From Porticoccaceae bacterium (lineage in GTDB: Bacteria > Pseudomonadota > Gammaproteobacteria > Pseudomonadales > Porticoccaceae): a stretch of 8,007 nucleotides of DNA. The stretch spans positions 1,924 to 9,930 of the forward strand of contig DLXZ01000180.1 of NCBI GenBank assembly GCA_003448675.1, written 5' to 3'. The notes under the pieces were generated by a model that saw only the letters and a program-made list of their open reading frames with translations, was not told the origin of the DNA and made no database searches. Shown in pieces: positions 1 to 6,284 of this stretch. Position numbers and translations under genes: made by a program. Position 1 is the first letter of the stretch, and every line of letters starts with the position of its first letter.

Positions 1-287
1 GCAAACGCGCCGGTCATCAGACCCGCCAGCAGGGCGGGAGCTTGACCGTATTGGTGAATGCTGACATAGATCCACGAGGCGCCGGTGGCGTAAAGCCCAA
101 TACCGAATATCAGGTTGGTGAAAAACAGCTGTTTGTTATTTAGCCTTCGGGTCAGGCTGAACAGGGAGGCACAGCACAAAATGGCGACCGGCCACCACGA
201 CAGGGGCGCCAGGGACAGGGGTAGTGCGGCGCCGGAGAGGCCGGCGGCGGCATAGCGATAGCCAGCGGACAACCGAAAGCCTGCCAT
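1..287 (-). CDS. lnt: Apolipoprotein N-acyltransferase, N-terminal part (runs off the window)
   Basis: Reading the minus strand from the ATG at 287-285 gives 95 residues beginning MAGFRLSAGYRYAAAGLSGA, open to the left edge. Hydrophobic stretches around residues 11-32 and 48-67, and the segments PLSLAPLSWWPVA and GLYATGASWIYVSIHQYG, match the N-terminal membrane part of Lnt/CutE (the 'GxxWxYVSI' type motif is typical). Lnt is the inner-membrane enzyme that adds the third acyl chain to the N-terminal cysteine of lipoproteins. Its nitrilase-like catalytic domain would lie beyond the window, so activity cannot be judged. The start lies 5 nt after the ybeX stop. The stop overlaps a TGAGG that is only 3 nt from the ATG, a close spacing that suggests translational coupling to ybeX. 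The order ybeX-lnt is the usual one in gammaproteobacteria, which supports the call. Confidence 0.88.
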   Translation of the reverse strand, partial: MAGFRLSAGYRYAAAGLSGAALPLSLAPLSWWPVAILCCASLFSLTRRLNNKQLFFTNLIFGIGLYATGASWIYVSIHQYGQAPALLAGLMTGAF

Positions 288-292
288 AAACC

Positions 293-1138
293 TCAGTCGG
301 CTTTAATGGTGCGGGGGCTGATTTCCAGCAAGTGTATCTGGCGTTCATCCCCTTCGAGCACAGTAACCTGATAGTCAGCGAGCGTGGTCGATTCGCCGGC
401 CTGGGGCAGGTGGCCAAAGGCGCGCACAACCAGGCCGCCGACGGTGTCGAATTCGTCCTCGTTGAGGCCCGCGCCGAAGTGTTCATTAAAGTCTTCAATG
501 GGCGTCAGGGCGGCCACGTGGTAGCGCTGGTCGTCGATGCGTTGAATGGCTATCAGGTCCTGGGGGTCGGTTTCGTCAGCGATTTCGCCAACGATTTCCT
601 CAAGGATGTCCTCAATGGTGACCAGGCCGGCCACCGTCGCGTATTCATCCAGTACTACGGCCATATGGTAGCGTTGCTCGCGAAACTCCTTGAGCAACAC
701 ATTCAGGCGTTTACTTTCGGGCACGATGGTGGCGGGGCGAATCATGCGGCTGAGGTCTATACCCGCTTCCGCTTCAAGTGCCAGTGGTAACAGCTCCTTG
801 GCCAGCAGGATGCCCTTGATGTCATCGGCGGACTCGCCCACCACCGGAAAGCGGGAATGACCGGACTTGATCACCAGTTCCAGTATTTCCTGAATATCGG
901 CACTTTCTGGGATCACTGTCATTTTGGATCGCGGCACCATGATTTCGCGCACCTGCTGGTCGGATACCGCCAGTGCGCCTTCCATGATTTCCAGTGCCTC
1001 GTCATCGAGGATGGCGTTGCTGTGGGCGTCCTGTAACAGCTCCGCGATCTCTTCCCGGCTGGCAGGTTTGCGGACAAAGGATTTGGCCAGTCGAGCGAAG
1101 AAGCTCGACTTGTTCGACGGGGTGTCTGCAGTATTCAC
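293..1138 (-). CDS. ybeX: CBS-domain protein CorC/YbeX
   Basis: This is a 281-residue protein of the CorC/YbeX family (historically tied to magnesium/cobalt efflux, more recently to ribosome homeostasis with YbeY and YbeZ). Domains in order: a short basic/polar N-terminus (1-30), a helical segment with REEIAELLQDAH (28-39), a CBS pair at about 64-122 (starting REIMVPRS) and 130-190 (with VVLDEYATVAGLVTIEDILE at 161-180), then the C-terminal CorC_HlyC/transporter-associated domain at about 200-276 (DEFDTVGGLV at 228-237). There is no DUF21 membrane domain, as expected for this soluble subgroup. I chose the GTG at 1138-1136 because it has AGGA about 9 nt upstream and gives an N-terminus of family length. 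An in-frame ATG at 1222 would add 28 low-similarity residues and overlap ybeY by 41 nt. One local oddity is that the usual DEYGG reads DEYAT here. It lies 43 nt after ybeY and 5 nt before lnt. Confidence 0.92.
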   Translation of the reverse strand: MNTADTPSNKSSFFARLAKSFVRKPASREEIAELLQDAHSNAILDDEALEIMEGALAVSDQQVREIMVPRSKMTVIPESADIQEILELVIKSGHSRFPVVGESADDIKGILLAKELLPLALEAEAGIDLSRMIRPATIVPESKRLNVLLKEFREQRYHMAVVLDEYATVAGLVTIEDILEEIVGEIADETDPQDLIAIQRIDDQRYHVAALTPIEDFNEHFGAGLNEDEFDTVGGLVVRAFGHLPQAGESTTLADYQVTVLEGDERQIHLLEISPRTIKAD

Positions 1139-1181
1139 GGAGATGTTTCCTGGTTCGGAGGCCGTAATCGTTGTTGAGCAT

Positions 1182-1643
1182 TCAGGCCGGGAGAAGTTCC
1201 GGGTAGGGTGCGGCAAAGCCAAGGCTTGTCATGATTTTGGTTTCCCGGGCTTCCATGATCACTGCATCCCCTTCTTCGATGTGATCGTAGCCCAACAGGT
1301 GCAACGTGCCATGCACTACCATGTGGGCCCAGTGGGCCTGCGCTGATTTGCTCTGTTCCACGGCTTCGCGAGCAACGACTGGTGCGCAGATGACGATTTC
1401 GCCCAGCAGGGGCATTGGTACGTCGGGAGGTAGGTCGGCGGCAAAGGAGAGCACGTTGGTTGGCCCGGTTTTGTTCCGGTAGCGCTGGTTCAGTTCAGCG
1501 CCCTGGGTCTCATCGACAAGACAGATATCGACTTCCGCCTGGTTCCGCTCATCGCCCACGGCCGCTGCCACCCAGGTGCGTATCGAGTCGGGGTCGGGGG
1601 CTTCCTCGCCGCTGAGGTTCTCTATGGAAACGGTGGTGCTCAT
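1182..1643 (-). CDS. ybeY: Endoribonuclease/rRNA maturation factor YbeY
   Basis: This is a 153-residue protein, the normal size for the UPF0054 family. The signature zinc-binding motif HGTLHLLGYDH lies at residues 111-121, giving the three metal histidines H111, H115 and H121. The family segments YRNKTGPTNVLSF (55-67) and LLGEIVIC (79-86) are also present. YbeY is a single-strand-specific metallo-RNase implicated in 16S rRNA 3'-end maturation and late-stage ribosome quality control. Everything needed for that role appears intact. The ATG at 1643-1641 is 9 nt after the ybeZ stop and has no clear Shine-Dalgarno sequence, so translation is probably coupled to ybeZ. The YbeZ-YbeY-YbeX order is conserved, and the three products are known to cooperate in ribosome metabolism in Escherichia coli. 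Confidence 0.96.
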   Translation of the reverse strand: MSTTVSIENLSGEEAPDPDSIRTWVAAAVGDERNQAEVDICLVDETQGAELNQRYRNKTGPTNVLSFAADLPPDVPMPLLGEIVICAPVVAREAVEQSKSAQAHWAHMVVHGTLHLLGYDHIEEGDAVIMEARETKIMTSLGFAAPYPELLPA

Positions 1644-1652
1644 GGCGGCTGA

Positions 1653-2669
1653 TCAATTTTCGGTTTTGTTTTTCGTTTCGAAAGCGTCGTAGGCGTCGAC
1701 GATTTTCTGTACCAGGGGGTGACGAACCACATCCTTGGACTGGAAGTAAGTAAAGGATATACCGTCAACGCCGTCCAGGACTTCGCTGCAATGAATCAGC
1801 CCGGAACGTTCGCCACGGGGCAGGTCGATCTGGGTAATATCGCCGGTGATCACCGCCGTTGAGCCAAAACCGATGCGGGTCAGAAACATTTTCATCTGCT
1901 CGCGGGTAGTGTTCTGGCTTTCGTCCAGAATAATATAGGCATTGTTCAGGGTGCGACCGCGCATATAGGCCAGTGGCGCCACCTCAATCACATTGCGCTC
2001 GATCAGCTTGCCCACGGTCTCGACGCCCATCATTTCATAGAGGGCGTCATAGAGGGGGCGCAGGTAGGGGTCGACCTTCTGCGACAGATCGCCGGGTAGA
2101 AATCCGAGTTTTTCGCCGGCTTCCACGGCTGGACGCACCAGCAGAATCCGGTCGATTTCATGGCGCAGGAAAGATTCCACCGCGCAGGCCACTGCCAGGT
2201 AGGTCTTGCCGGTACCGGCCGGGCCGATGCCGAAGTTGATATCGTGGGTTTGTATGGCCTGAACGTACTTGAGCTGGTTGCCGCCTCTGGGGGTGATATT
2301 GCCCTTTTTGGTGCGAATAACCGAAAAACCGCGGGTAACTTCGGTTTCTGCTTCGGAAGTGGCTTCGGCAAGGCTGGGTTCCATGTGGCTTTCCATATTG
2401 GCTTGTTGCAGACAGAGGTGGATTTTGTCCGGGTTGAGATCCTGACTGGCGCCGGTTTCCTCATAGAGATAGCGCAGCAGATTGGCGGATGCGCGTGTGC
2501 AGTCCGGATCACCATACAGAGCAAACACATTGCCCCGATTTCGGATCTGGATATTCAGCCGTTTTTCTATCTGGTGGAGATGTTCGTCGAACTGGCCGCA
2601 GAGTTTTGCGAGCCGCTGGGTATCGTTCGGTTCGAGGACGACCGTATGGGCCGCGGAGCTGGTGTTCAA
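1653..2669 (-). CDS. ybeZ: PhoH-like ATPase YbeZ (TTG start)
   Basis: This is a 338-residue PhoH-family P-loop ATPase. The N-terminal region (10-95) resembles the small KH-like nucleic-acid-binding part of YbeZ proteins (VLEPNDTQRLAKLCGQFDEH at 11-30, IRNRGN at 42-47). A variable acidic linker spans about 95-120. The ATPase core follows, with Walker A GIGPAGTGKT (147-156), LLVRPAVEAGEKLGFLPGDL (176-195), Walker B YIILDE with SQN (245-253) and ITGDITQIDLPRG (274-286). YbeZ partners YbeY in RNA and ribosome quality control. No ATG or GTG lies between the upstream in-frame TAG (2687-2685) and residue 91. The family-like N-terminus MNTSSAAHTVVLEPND therefore points to a TTG start at 2669-2667, with only a distant AGG upstream. 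It is separated from miaB by 88 nt and from ybeY by 9 nt. Confidence 0.95.
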   Translation of the reverse strand: MNTSSAAHTVVLEPNDTQRLAKLCGQFDEHLHQIEKRLNIQIRNRGNVFALYGDPDCTRASANLLRYLYEETGASQDLNPDKIHLCLQQANMESHMEPSLAEATSEAETEVTRGFSVIRTKKGNITPRGGNQLKYVQAIQTHDINFGIGPAGTGKTYLAVACAVESFLRHEIDRILLVRPAVEAGEKLGFLPGDLSQKVDPYLRPLYDALYEMMGVETVGKLIERNVIEVAPLAYMRGRTLNNAYIILDESQNTTREQMKMFLTRIGFGSTAVITGDITQIDLPRGERSGLIHCSEVLDGVDGISFTYFQSKDVVRHPLVQKIVDAYDAFETKNKTEN

Positions 2670-2757
2670 ATGGCTTATTGAAACCTATGGAGCAGTGAAG
2701 ACGTGCCTAGCATAGCCGCTTTAAATCCGTAATGAAACCCATATCCCGCGATGTGTT

Positions 2758-4200
2758 TCAGCCGCTTTTTTCGGCACTAAAGTCGTAAGAATCCAGCAGC
2801 TGTGTGGTCGTTGGTGATGGGCTATAGGCGGTCGCCGCGCCGTTGTGCTGAGCTACCAACTCGCCACGCAGGGAATTGGGCAGCGCTTCAAGGATGATAA
2901 CATCGGCAAAGTCACCGATCAGGCTGCGGTCCGAGCAGCTGAAGTTGACCACCCGGTTGTTTTCCGTACGACCCTGGAGCTGCCCCGGATCTTTTTTCGA
3001 AATGCCGGTCACCAGAATGCGTTCAATACCCCCGACCATGCGTTCACTGATGGCCATGGCCTGACGGGCGATGCGTGTTTGCAGTATTTGCAGGCGCTGG
3101 CGATGCACTTCCGCCGGGGTGTCGTCCTTGAGATCCGCGGCTGGGGTGCCTGGCCGGGCGCTATATATAAAGCTGAAAGAATGATCGAAGCCAACGTCCT
3201 CAATCAATTTCATGGTGGCGGCAAAATCAGCTTCGGTTTCCCCGGGAAAGCCGACAATAAAGTCCGAGGACAGGCTTATATCCGGACGCACCTTGCGCAG
3301 CTTGCGGATGGTAGATTTGTATTCCAGCGCCGTGTGGCCCCGCTTCATGGCTGCGAGAATACGGTCTGAGCCGCTTTGCACTGGCAGATGTAAATGGTTC
3401 ACCAGCTCTGGTACTTCGGCGTAAGCCTCAATCAGGGCGTCGTTAAATTCAATGGGATGTGAGGTGGTAAAACGGATGCGGTCGATGCCGTCGATTTGCG
3501 CCACGTAATGAATCAGTTCAGCCAGGTTGGCGCTGGCTTCACCACCGCTGCTGTCGAGCATGGCGCCTAGATAGGCATTGACGTTTTGCCCCAGCAAGTT
3601 CACTTCCCGGACGCCCTGTTCGGCCAGATGGGCCACTTCGGCGAGCACATCGGTTACTGGCCGGCTGACCTCCTCACCCCGGGTGTAGGGCACAACGCAG
3701 AAGGTGCAGTATTTCGAGCAGCCCTCCATGATGGATACAAAGGCCGTGGCGCCGTCGGCCTCCGGCATGGGCAGACGGTCGAACTTTTCTATTTCGGGAA
3801 AGCTGACATCGACCACGACGACGCCATTTTGACGGCGCTCGTTGATCATTTCCGGCAGGCGGTGCAGGGTCTGGGGGCCGAATACCAGATCCACGTAGGG
3901 TGCCCGTTTGGCGATGGCTTCGCCTTCCTGGCTGGCGACACAGCCACCAACGCCAATAATCAATTCGGGACGGTCCTGCTTCAGGCTTTTCCAACGGCCC
4001 AGCTGGTGGAAGACTTTTTCCTGAGCCTTTTCCCTGATCGAGCATGTGTTGAGCAGCAATACATCGGCTTCTGCCGGGTCATCCGTGCTGATCACCTGGT
4101 GGGCCTCACCGAGCAAATCCTTCATGCGCGCCGAGTCATACTCGTTCATCTGGCAGCCATGGGTGACGATGTGGACTTTTCTAACTGGTTTTGGCGTCAT
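2758..4200 (-). CDS. miaB: tRNA-2-methylthio-N6-isopentenyladenosine-37 synthase MiaB
   Basis: This is a 480-residue radical-SAM methylthiotransferase that converts i6A37 to ms2i6A37 in tRNAs reading UNN codons. The N-terminal UPF0004 domain (about 8-120) carries the three auxiliary-cluster cysteines: C16 in [12 protein letters not shown]53 in [14 protein letters not shown] and C87 in GVGGCVAS. The radical-SAM domain (about 150-380) has CxxxCxxC as [17 protein letters not shown], with C161, C165 and C168. It also holds [12 protein letters not shown] (199-210), [12 protein letters not shown] (271-282) and [12 protein letters not shown] (312-323). A TRAM domain covers about 383-449. A roughly 30-residue polar tail (450-480) extends past TRAM and is not strongly family-like. 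All six cluster cysteines are present, so the enzyme should be functional. The start ATG is at 4200-4198. It heads the run miaB-ybeZ-ybeY-ybeX-lnt and is divergent from the DUF1820 gene. Confidence 0.98.
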   Translation of the reverse strand: MTPKPVRKVHIVTHGCQMNEYDSARMKDLLGEAHQVISTDDPAEADVLLLNTCSIREKAQEKVFHQLGRWKSLKQDRPELIIGVGGCVASQEGEAIAKRAPYVDLVFGPQTLHRLPEMINERRQNGVVVVDVSFPEIEKFDRLPMPEADGATAFVSIMEGCSKYCTFCVVPYTRGEEVSRPVTDVLAEVAHLAEQGVREVNLLGQNVNAYLGAMLDSSGGEASANLAELIHYVAQIDGIDRIRFTTSHPIEFNDALIEAYAEVPELVNHLHLPVQSGSDRILAAMKRGHTALEYKSTIRKLRKVRPDISLSSDFIVGFPGETEADFAATMKLIEDVGFDHSFSFIYSARPGTPAADLKDDTPAEVHRQRLQILQTRIARQAMAISERMVGGIERILVTGISKKDPGQLQGRTENNRVVNFSCSDRSLIGDFADVIILEALPNSLRGELVAQHNGAATAYSPSPTTTQLLDSYDFSAEKSG

Positions 4201-4248
4201 AAACAGCTCGTGTCAGCGAATTCCGCCAGCAGCGGATATAAAACGCCA

Positions 4249-4277
4249 ATTATAAGGCTTTGTGTTTTTCTAACCTA
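4249..4277 (-). promoter_or_regulatory. Candidate sigma-70 promoter of miaB
   Basis: On the minus strand a perfect TATAAT lies at 4254-4249, 48 nt upstream of the miaB ATG. At 17-bp spacing the -35 position (4277-4272) reads TAGGTT, a poor match to TTGACA, so the call rests on the -10 box and its placement. It would give a leader of about 40 nt. It is the best candidate for the promoter driving miaB and possibly the whole ybeZYX-lnt run. Confidence 0.45.
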
Positions 4278-4360
4278 GTCAGTGCGCCGGATGAGGGCTT
4301 GGAGTTCCTCGTTTATGGTAAAATGCATCTCTTTTTATTTTCGGGACTGACGTTTTTTAT

Positions 4361-4696
4361 ATGGCAAGCGATCCGATTTACAAGGTTATATTTTTTAATC
4401 AGGGGCAAGTTTACGAGATATATGCGCGCAGTGTATATCAAAGCGATTTGCTTGGCTTTCTCGAAGTGGAGGAGTTCCTGTTTGGCGAGCGTACCCAGGT
4501 GATCGTTGATCCCGCTGAGGAAAAATTGAAGAATGAGTTTTCCGCCATCAAACGAAGTTATATCCCCATGCATGCTATCGTGCGTATTGACGAAGTTGAA
4601 AAAGAAGGCGCCTGTAAAATCACCGAAGTCAAGGATGGCAATGTTACGACCCTGCCTTTCCCGTCGATCGCTCCCGGCGGAAATAAACCTAAGTAG
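4361..4696 (+). CDS. DUF1820 family protein
   Basis: This is a 111-residue soluble protein that I recognise as DUF1820-like. The N-terminus MASDPIYKVIFFNQGQVYEI (1-20) leads into the conserved acidic core GFLEVEEFLFGERTQVIVDP (32-51), then EEKLKNEF (53-60) and YIPMHAIVRIDEVEKEG (67-83). The C-terminus is a loose Gly/Pro/Lys tail. No signal peptide, membrane segment or catalytic motif is visible. The family's function is not established to my knowledge. Genes of this type sit beside and divergent to miaB in Pseudomonas-like genomes, which is the arrangement here, so a role linked to translation or RNA is conceivable but unproven. The ATG at 4361 fits the family N-terminus. Its Shine-Dalgarno is weak, the nearest purine run (GGGA) being about 14 nt upstream. 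A TAAAAT at 4319-4324 could be its -10 box, without a good -35. Confidence 0.82.
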   Translation: MASDPIYKVIFFNQGQVYEIYARSVYQSDLLGFLEVEEFLFGERTQVIVDPAEEKLKNEFSAIKRSYIPMHAIVRIDEVEKEGACKITEVKDGNVTTLPFPSIAPGGNKPK

Positions 4697-4717
4697 ATCA
4701 CCGCTTTTGCCGGTGAT
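4697..4717 (+). terminator. Hairpin after the DUF1820 gene
   Basis: ATCACCG (4697-4703) pairs perfectly with CGGTGAT (4711-4717) around a 7-nt loop (CTTTTGC), starting directly after the TAG stop. No run of T follows (AGGGCTGGGG), so it is not a classical intrinsic terminator. It may instead stabilise the 3' end of the mRNA or pause polymerase. A second, weaker stem (4742-4747 with 4758-4763, containing GGGG/CCCC) lies further on. Confidence 0.4.
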
Positions 4718-4816
4718 AGGGCTGGGGTCTTATATGCCCGGATGGGGCTCGGTACGTCCCCGTGATGTTTTATGCACGGAGTTTTGACCACAAAAAAAGC
4801 GCTAGCTACTCGAAGT

Positions 4817-4854
4817 GTGACTGCAATGTCACTATAAAGCATGTATGCAGTCAC
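4817..4854. repeat. Inverted repeat upstream of the small membrane protein gene
   Basis: GTGACTGCA (4817-4825) and its exact reverse complement TGCAGTCAC (4846-4854) flank a 20-nt A+T-richer loop that includes TATAAA (4833-4838). The left arm can alternatively pair locally, since GTGAC (4817-4821) matches GTCAC (4828-4832) around TGCAAT. The outer arms extend with AGTG/CACT if one base is bulged. It lies about 60 nt before the GTG start of the next gene, so it could be an operator or a structured leader. It sits in the 217-nt stretch 4697-4913, which otherwise holds no gene that I can support. Confidence 0.4.
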
Positions 4855-4898
4855 CACTGTATGCGTCTGCTGGTCTTTGGTTTAAGCGAGACCGGTAC

Positions 4899-4908
4899 AA
4901 GGAGGTGA
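4899..4908 (+). promoter_or_regulatory. Full-length Shine-Dalgarno sequence
   Basis: AAGGAGGTGA is a 10-base perfect complement to the usual 3' end of bacterial 16S rRNA, 5 nt before the GTG at 4914. It decides the start of the downstream gene, ruling out the in-frame ATG at 4845 as the main start. It is the strongest ribosome binding site in the window. Confidence 0.85.
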
Positions 4909-4913
4909 GACCA

Positions 4914-5204
4914 GTGAAATTCCTGCTCTTGGCGTTCGTGTTGCTGATTGTGTATCTGTTCTATCCTATCTACGACCTGTACGTTAAGGAAAACCCTTTT
5001 GCCGAGCACTATGTTCTCGAACAACAGGGGTTTTATTCCAAGTCCCGCTGCACGAAACATGCCAGGGGGCTGGCGACGTCGGCGATTGATGTGCCCGAAC
5101 ATCGCTGCCGCAGAACCAGTCAGTGGGGGCGGATGTACAGCAGTTATACGAGGTACGATCCCTCGATCAGGGAGGCCCAGCAAAGAAAGCAGGGGAACCC
5201 CTGA
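4914..5204 (+). CDS. Small membrane-anchored protein of unknown function
   Basis: I do not recognise this 96-residue protein. It starts at GTG 4914, fixed by the consensus Shine-Dalgarno just upstream. The N-terminus MKFLLLAFVLLIVYLFYPIY (1-20) is a strong hydrophobic segment with one lysine before it. It has no clear signal-peptidase site or lipobox, so a signal anchor with the remainder in the periplasm is most likely. The remainder is polar and basic, with two cysteines (C46 in SKSRCTKHA, C65 in PEHRCRRTS) that could form a disulfide if exported. It also has an aromatic patch WGRMYSSYTRYDP (71-83) and a charged Gln/Arg/Lys tail. It is transcribed away from DUF1820, after 217 nt of non-coding DNA, and converges with the SPOR gene 53 nt downstream. 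A real gene is supported by the ribosome site and the sensible topology. Function is unknown. Confidence 0.72.
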   Translation: MKFLLLAFVLLIVYLFYPIYDLYVKENPFAEHYVLEQQGFYSKSRCTKHARGLATSAIDVPEHRCRRTSQWGRMYSSYTRYDPSIREAQQRKQGNP

Positions 5205-5257
5205 TCACGGGATGCTATGGCGCTGATGTGTGTCGCGTTAATATCCCGATGCCAGGT

Positions 5258-6136
5258 TTACTGCCGGGCTTGAGCTACCCATACGCCGCTAAGCTGAAGC
5301 GCAATTTGCAGTTGCTGGGCGATTGTTTCCGCTTTTTGTTTCGACTCCAGTCCCTCAGTTCTGACGCGAAACATTGTGGTCTCGTCTAGGGTCACAGGGA
5401 CAATTTCAAGGCCGGGGTGGGCGGCTAGGGCTGACTTTTGAAAATTTCCCGCATCAACTTCAGAAGAGAATGTGCCCAGATTAACAAACCAAAGCGCTGG
5501 ACTAGTATTTAGCGTATTGGTTTTTTCCGTGCTAACGTCAGCGGCATCACTTGAGCTGGCCCTAGTGGTGGGCTGTTGTTCGGGGCGTTTGACCGTGCTG
5601 TTTACGACACCCTTGTCCAGGCTGTTTGATGCATGGACGGCGGATATTGAGTTTTTCCTGTTTTCATACTCCTGGTTCAGGGTCTCCATCATTCGTTTGA
5701 GTTGATTTTCAAGCTGCTCCATGCGCTTGTTGTTCTCGTGTGTGCTGTTCTCAATCAATGCAGTTAGCCGGTTGGCCAGCGCTTCGATATCAGGGTTCTG
5801 GTCGACAGTTGCAGAGCTGGAAGCTAGCAAATCTTCCACTTGAAGTGCGAGGTGGGTGAGAAATGCCAAGCAGGTAATGGCCAGAGCCAGTGCTAGTATG
5901 GCGATACCATTGAACACAGAGGTCCGGTTTTGATTGCCCGTCGCCGCCACGGTATGGCGTTCGCTTTTACTTTCCGGGGCGGCACTTCCTGGTAGCGCAT
6001 CAGACTCTCTCGTGGAGAACGCCGCTGAAGGCGAGCTTTCGGGCTGAGCGCTGGAATTGTTGCCGAGCGCAATCAACTCTTCGCTCAGGTTGCGGTTCTT
6101 TCTGTATCTTAAGTTTGGGGTAGTGTCGTCTTGCAT
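5258..6136 (-). CDS. Single-pass membrane protein with C-terminal SPOR domain
   Basis: This is a 292-residue protein with a bitopic layout. Residues 1-72 are polar and Ser/Pro/Asn-rich and presumably cytoplasmic. A single membrane segment covers about 74-98 (FNGIAILALALAITCLAFLT within it). A likely coiled coil follows at about 114-160 (IEALANRL, MEQLENQLKRMMETL). A low-complexity Ser/Thr linker runs to about 213. The SPOR-like domain spans about 214-291, beginning ALWFVNLGTFSS and including DAGNFQKSALAAHP, TMFRVRTEGLESKQKAETIAQQLQ and a closing GVWVAQ. SPOR domains bind peptidoglycan stripped of stem peptides, often at the septum (FtsN, DamX, DedD, RlpA). This layout is DamX/DedD/FtsN-like, but the sequence is not close enough for me to name it. 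The ATG is at 6136-6134 with only a weak GGAA upstream. It is divergent from the diguanylate cyclase gene and convergent with the small membrane protein gene. Confidence 0.85.
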   Translation of the reverse strand: MQDDTTPNLRYRKNRNLSEELIALGNNSSAQPESSPSAAFSTRESDALPGSAAPESKSERHTVAATGNQNRTSVFNGIAILALALAITCLAFLTHLALQVEDLLASSSATVDQNPDIEALANRLTALIENSTHENNKRMEQLENQLKRMMETLNQEYENRKNSISAVHASNSLDKGVVNSTVKRPEQQPTTRASSSDAADVSTEKTNTLNTSPALWFVNLGTFSSEVDAGNFQKSALAAHPGLEIVPVTLDETTMFRVRTEGLESKQKAETIAQQLQIALQLSGVWVAQARQ

Positions 6137-6202
6137 GGTAGAGGCATTCCAGCTTCATATTTCCAAGGCGCGCGAAACCAGTGAGGTAGACGGCGACTAT
6201 TC

Positions 6203-6284
6203 ATTGATATTGATTGTTTTCATGGTGGCGTGCTGATTGATTCTATAATTATAGTGGTGGCAATGATCAGAGCTTGCAATCAAT
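6203..6284. repeat. ATTGAT hexamer cluster
   Basis: ATTGAT occurs in tandem at 6203-6208 and 6209-6214, again at 6236-6241, and inverted (ATCAAT) at 6279-6284. The last two sit within an 8-bp inverted repeat, GATTGATT (6235-6242) and AATCAATC (6278-6285), that brackets the 12-bp palindrome. The layout looks like regulator half-sites, but no known consensus was matched with confidence. Confidence 0.35.
6243..6254. promoter_or_regulatory. 12-bp perfect palindrome carrying TATAAT on both strands
   Basis: CTATAATTATAG reads identically on both strands and so presents a consensus -10 box in each direction (plus 6244-6249, minus 6253-6248). No good -35 hexamer sits at 16-18 bp on either side (plus side CATGGT, minus side CAAGCT). 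It may therefore be an activator-dependent promoter pair, an operator, or chance in A+T-rich DNA. On the minus strand it would lie about 110 nt upstream of the SPOR gene start. Confidence 0.35.

Noticed and set aside
136..498. 120-residue minus-strand open frame across the ybeX/lnt junction
   Set aside because: It is rich in Arg/Pro/Ser with no family resemblance, and it overlaps the 3' end of ybeX and the start of lnt in another frame. It is a shadow of the G+C-rich coding sequence.
332..790. 152-residue plus-strand open frame opposite ybeX
   Set aside because: It lies entirely antisense to a well-supported CBS-domain coding sequence and has no recognisable domain.
2160..2681. 173-residue plus-strand open frame opposite ybeZ
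   Set aside because: It is antisense to the ATPase core, whose Walker motifs are clear on the minus strand. The plus frame shows no domain and no ribosome site of note.
2709..2737. Possible internal promoter for ybeZ (TATGCT with TTTCAT at 17 bp, minus strand)
   Set aside because: The -35 hexamer matches consensus at only two positions and the -10 at four, which is within chance for an 88-nt gap.
3586..4278. 230-residue plus-strand open frame opposite miaB
   Set aside because: It is antisense to the MiaB cysteine motifs. Its length follows from the G+C and codon bias of the opposite strand.
4784..4812. TTGACC as a -35 box for the small membrane protein gene
   Set aside because: At 17-bp spacing the -10 position reads TACTCG, which matches poorly, and no better hexamer sits at 16 or 18 bp.
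4791..4813. Minus-strand intrinsic terminator from the A7 run near GCGCTAGC
   Set aside because: On the minus strand the T-tract follows only overlapping short palindromes (GCTAGC, AGCGCT) that cannot form a looped stem of useful length.
4845..4913. Longer version of the small membrane protein starting at ATG 4845
   Set aside because: It would put 23 polar and basic residues ahead of the membrane segment and begin inside the inverted repeat. The consensus Shine-Dalgarno points to GTG 4914.
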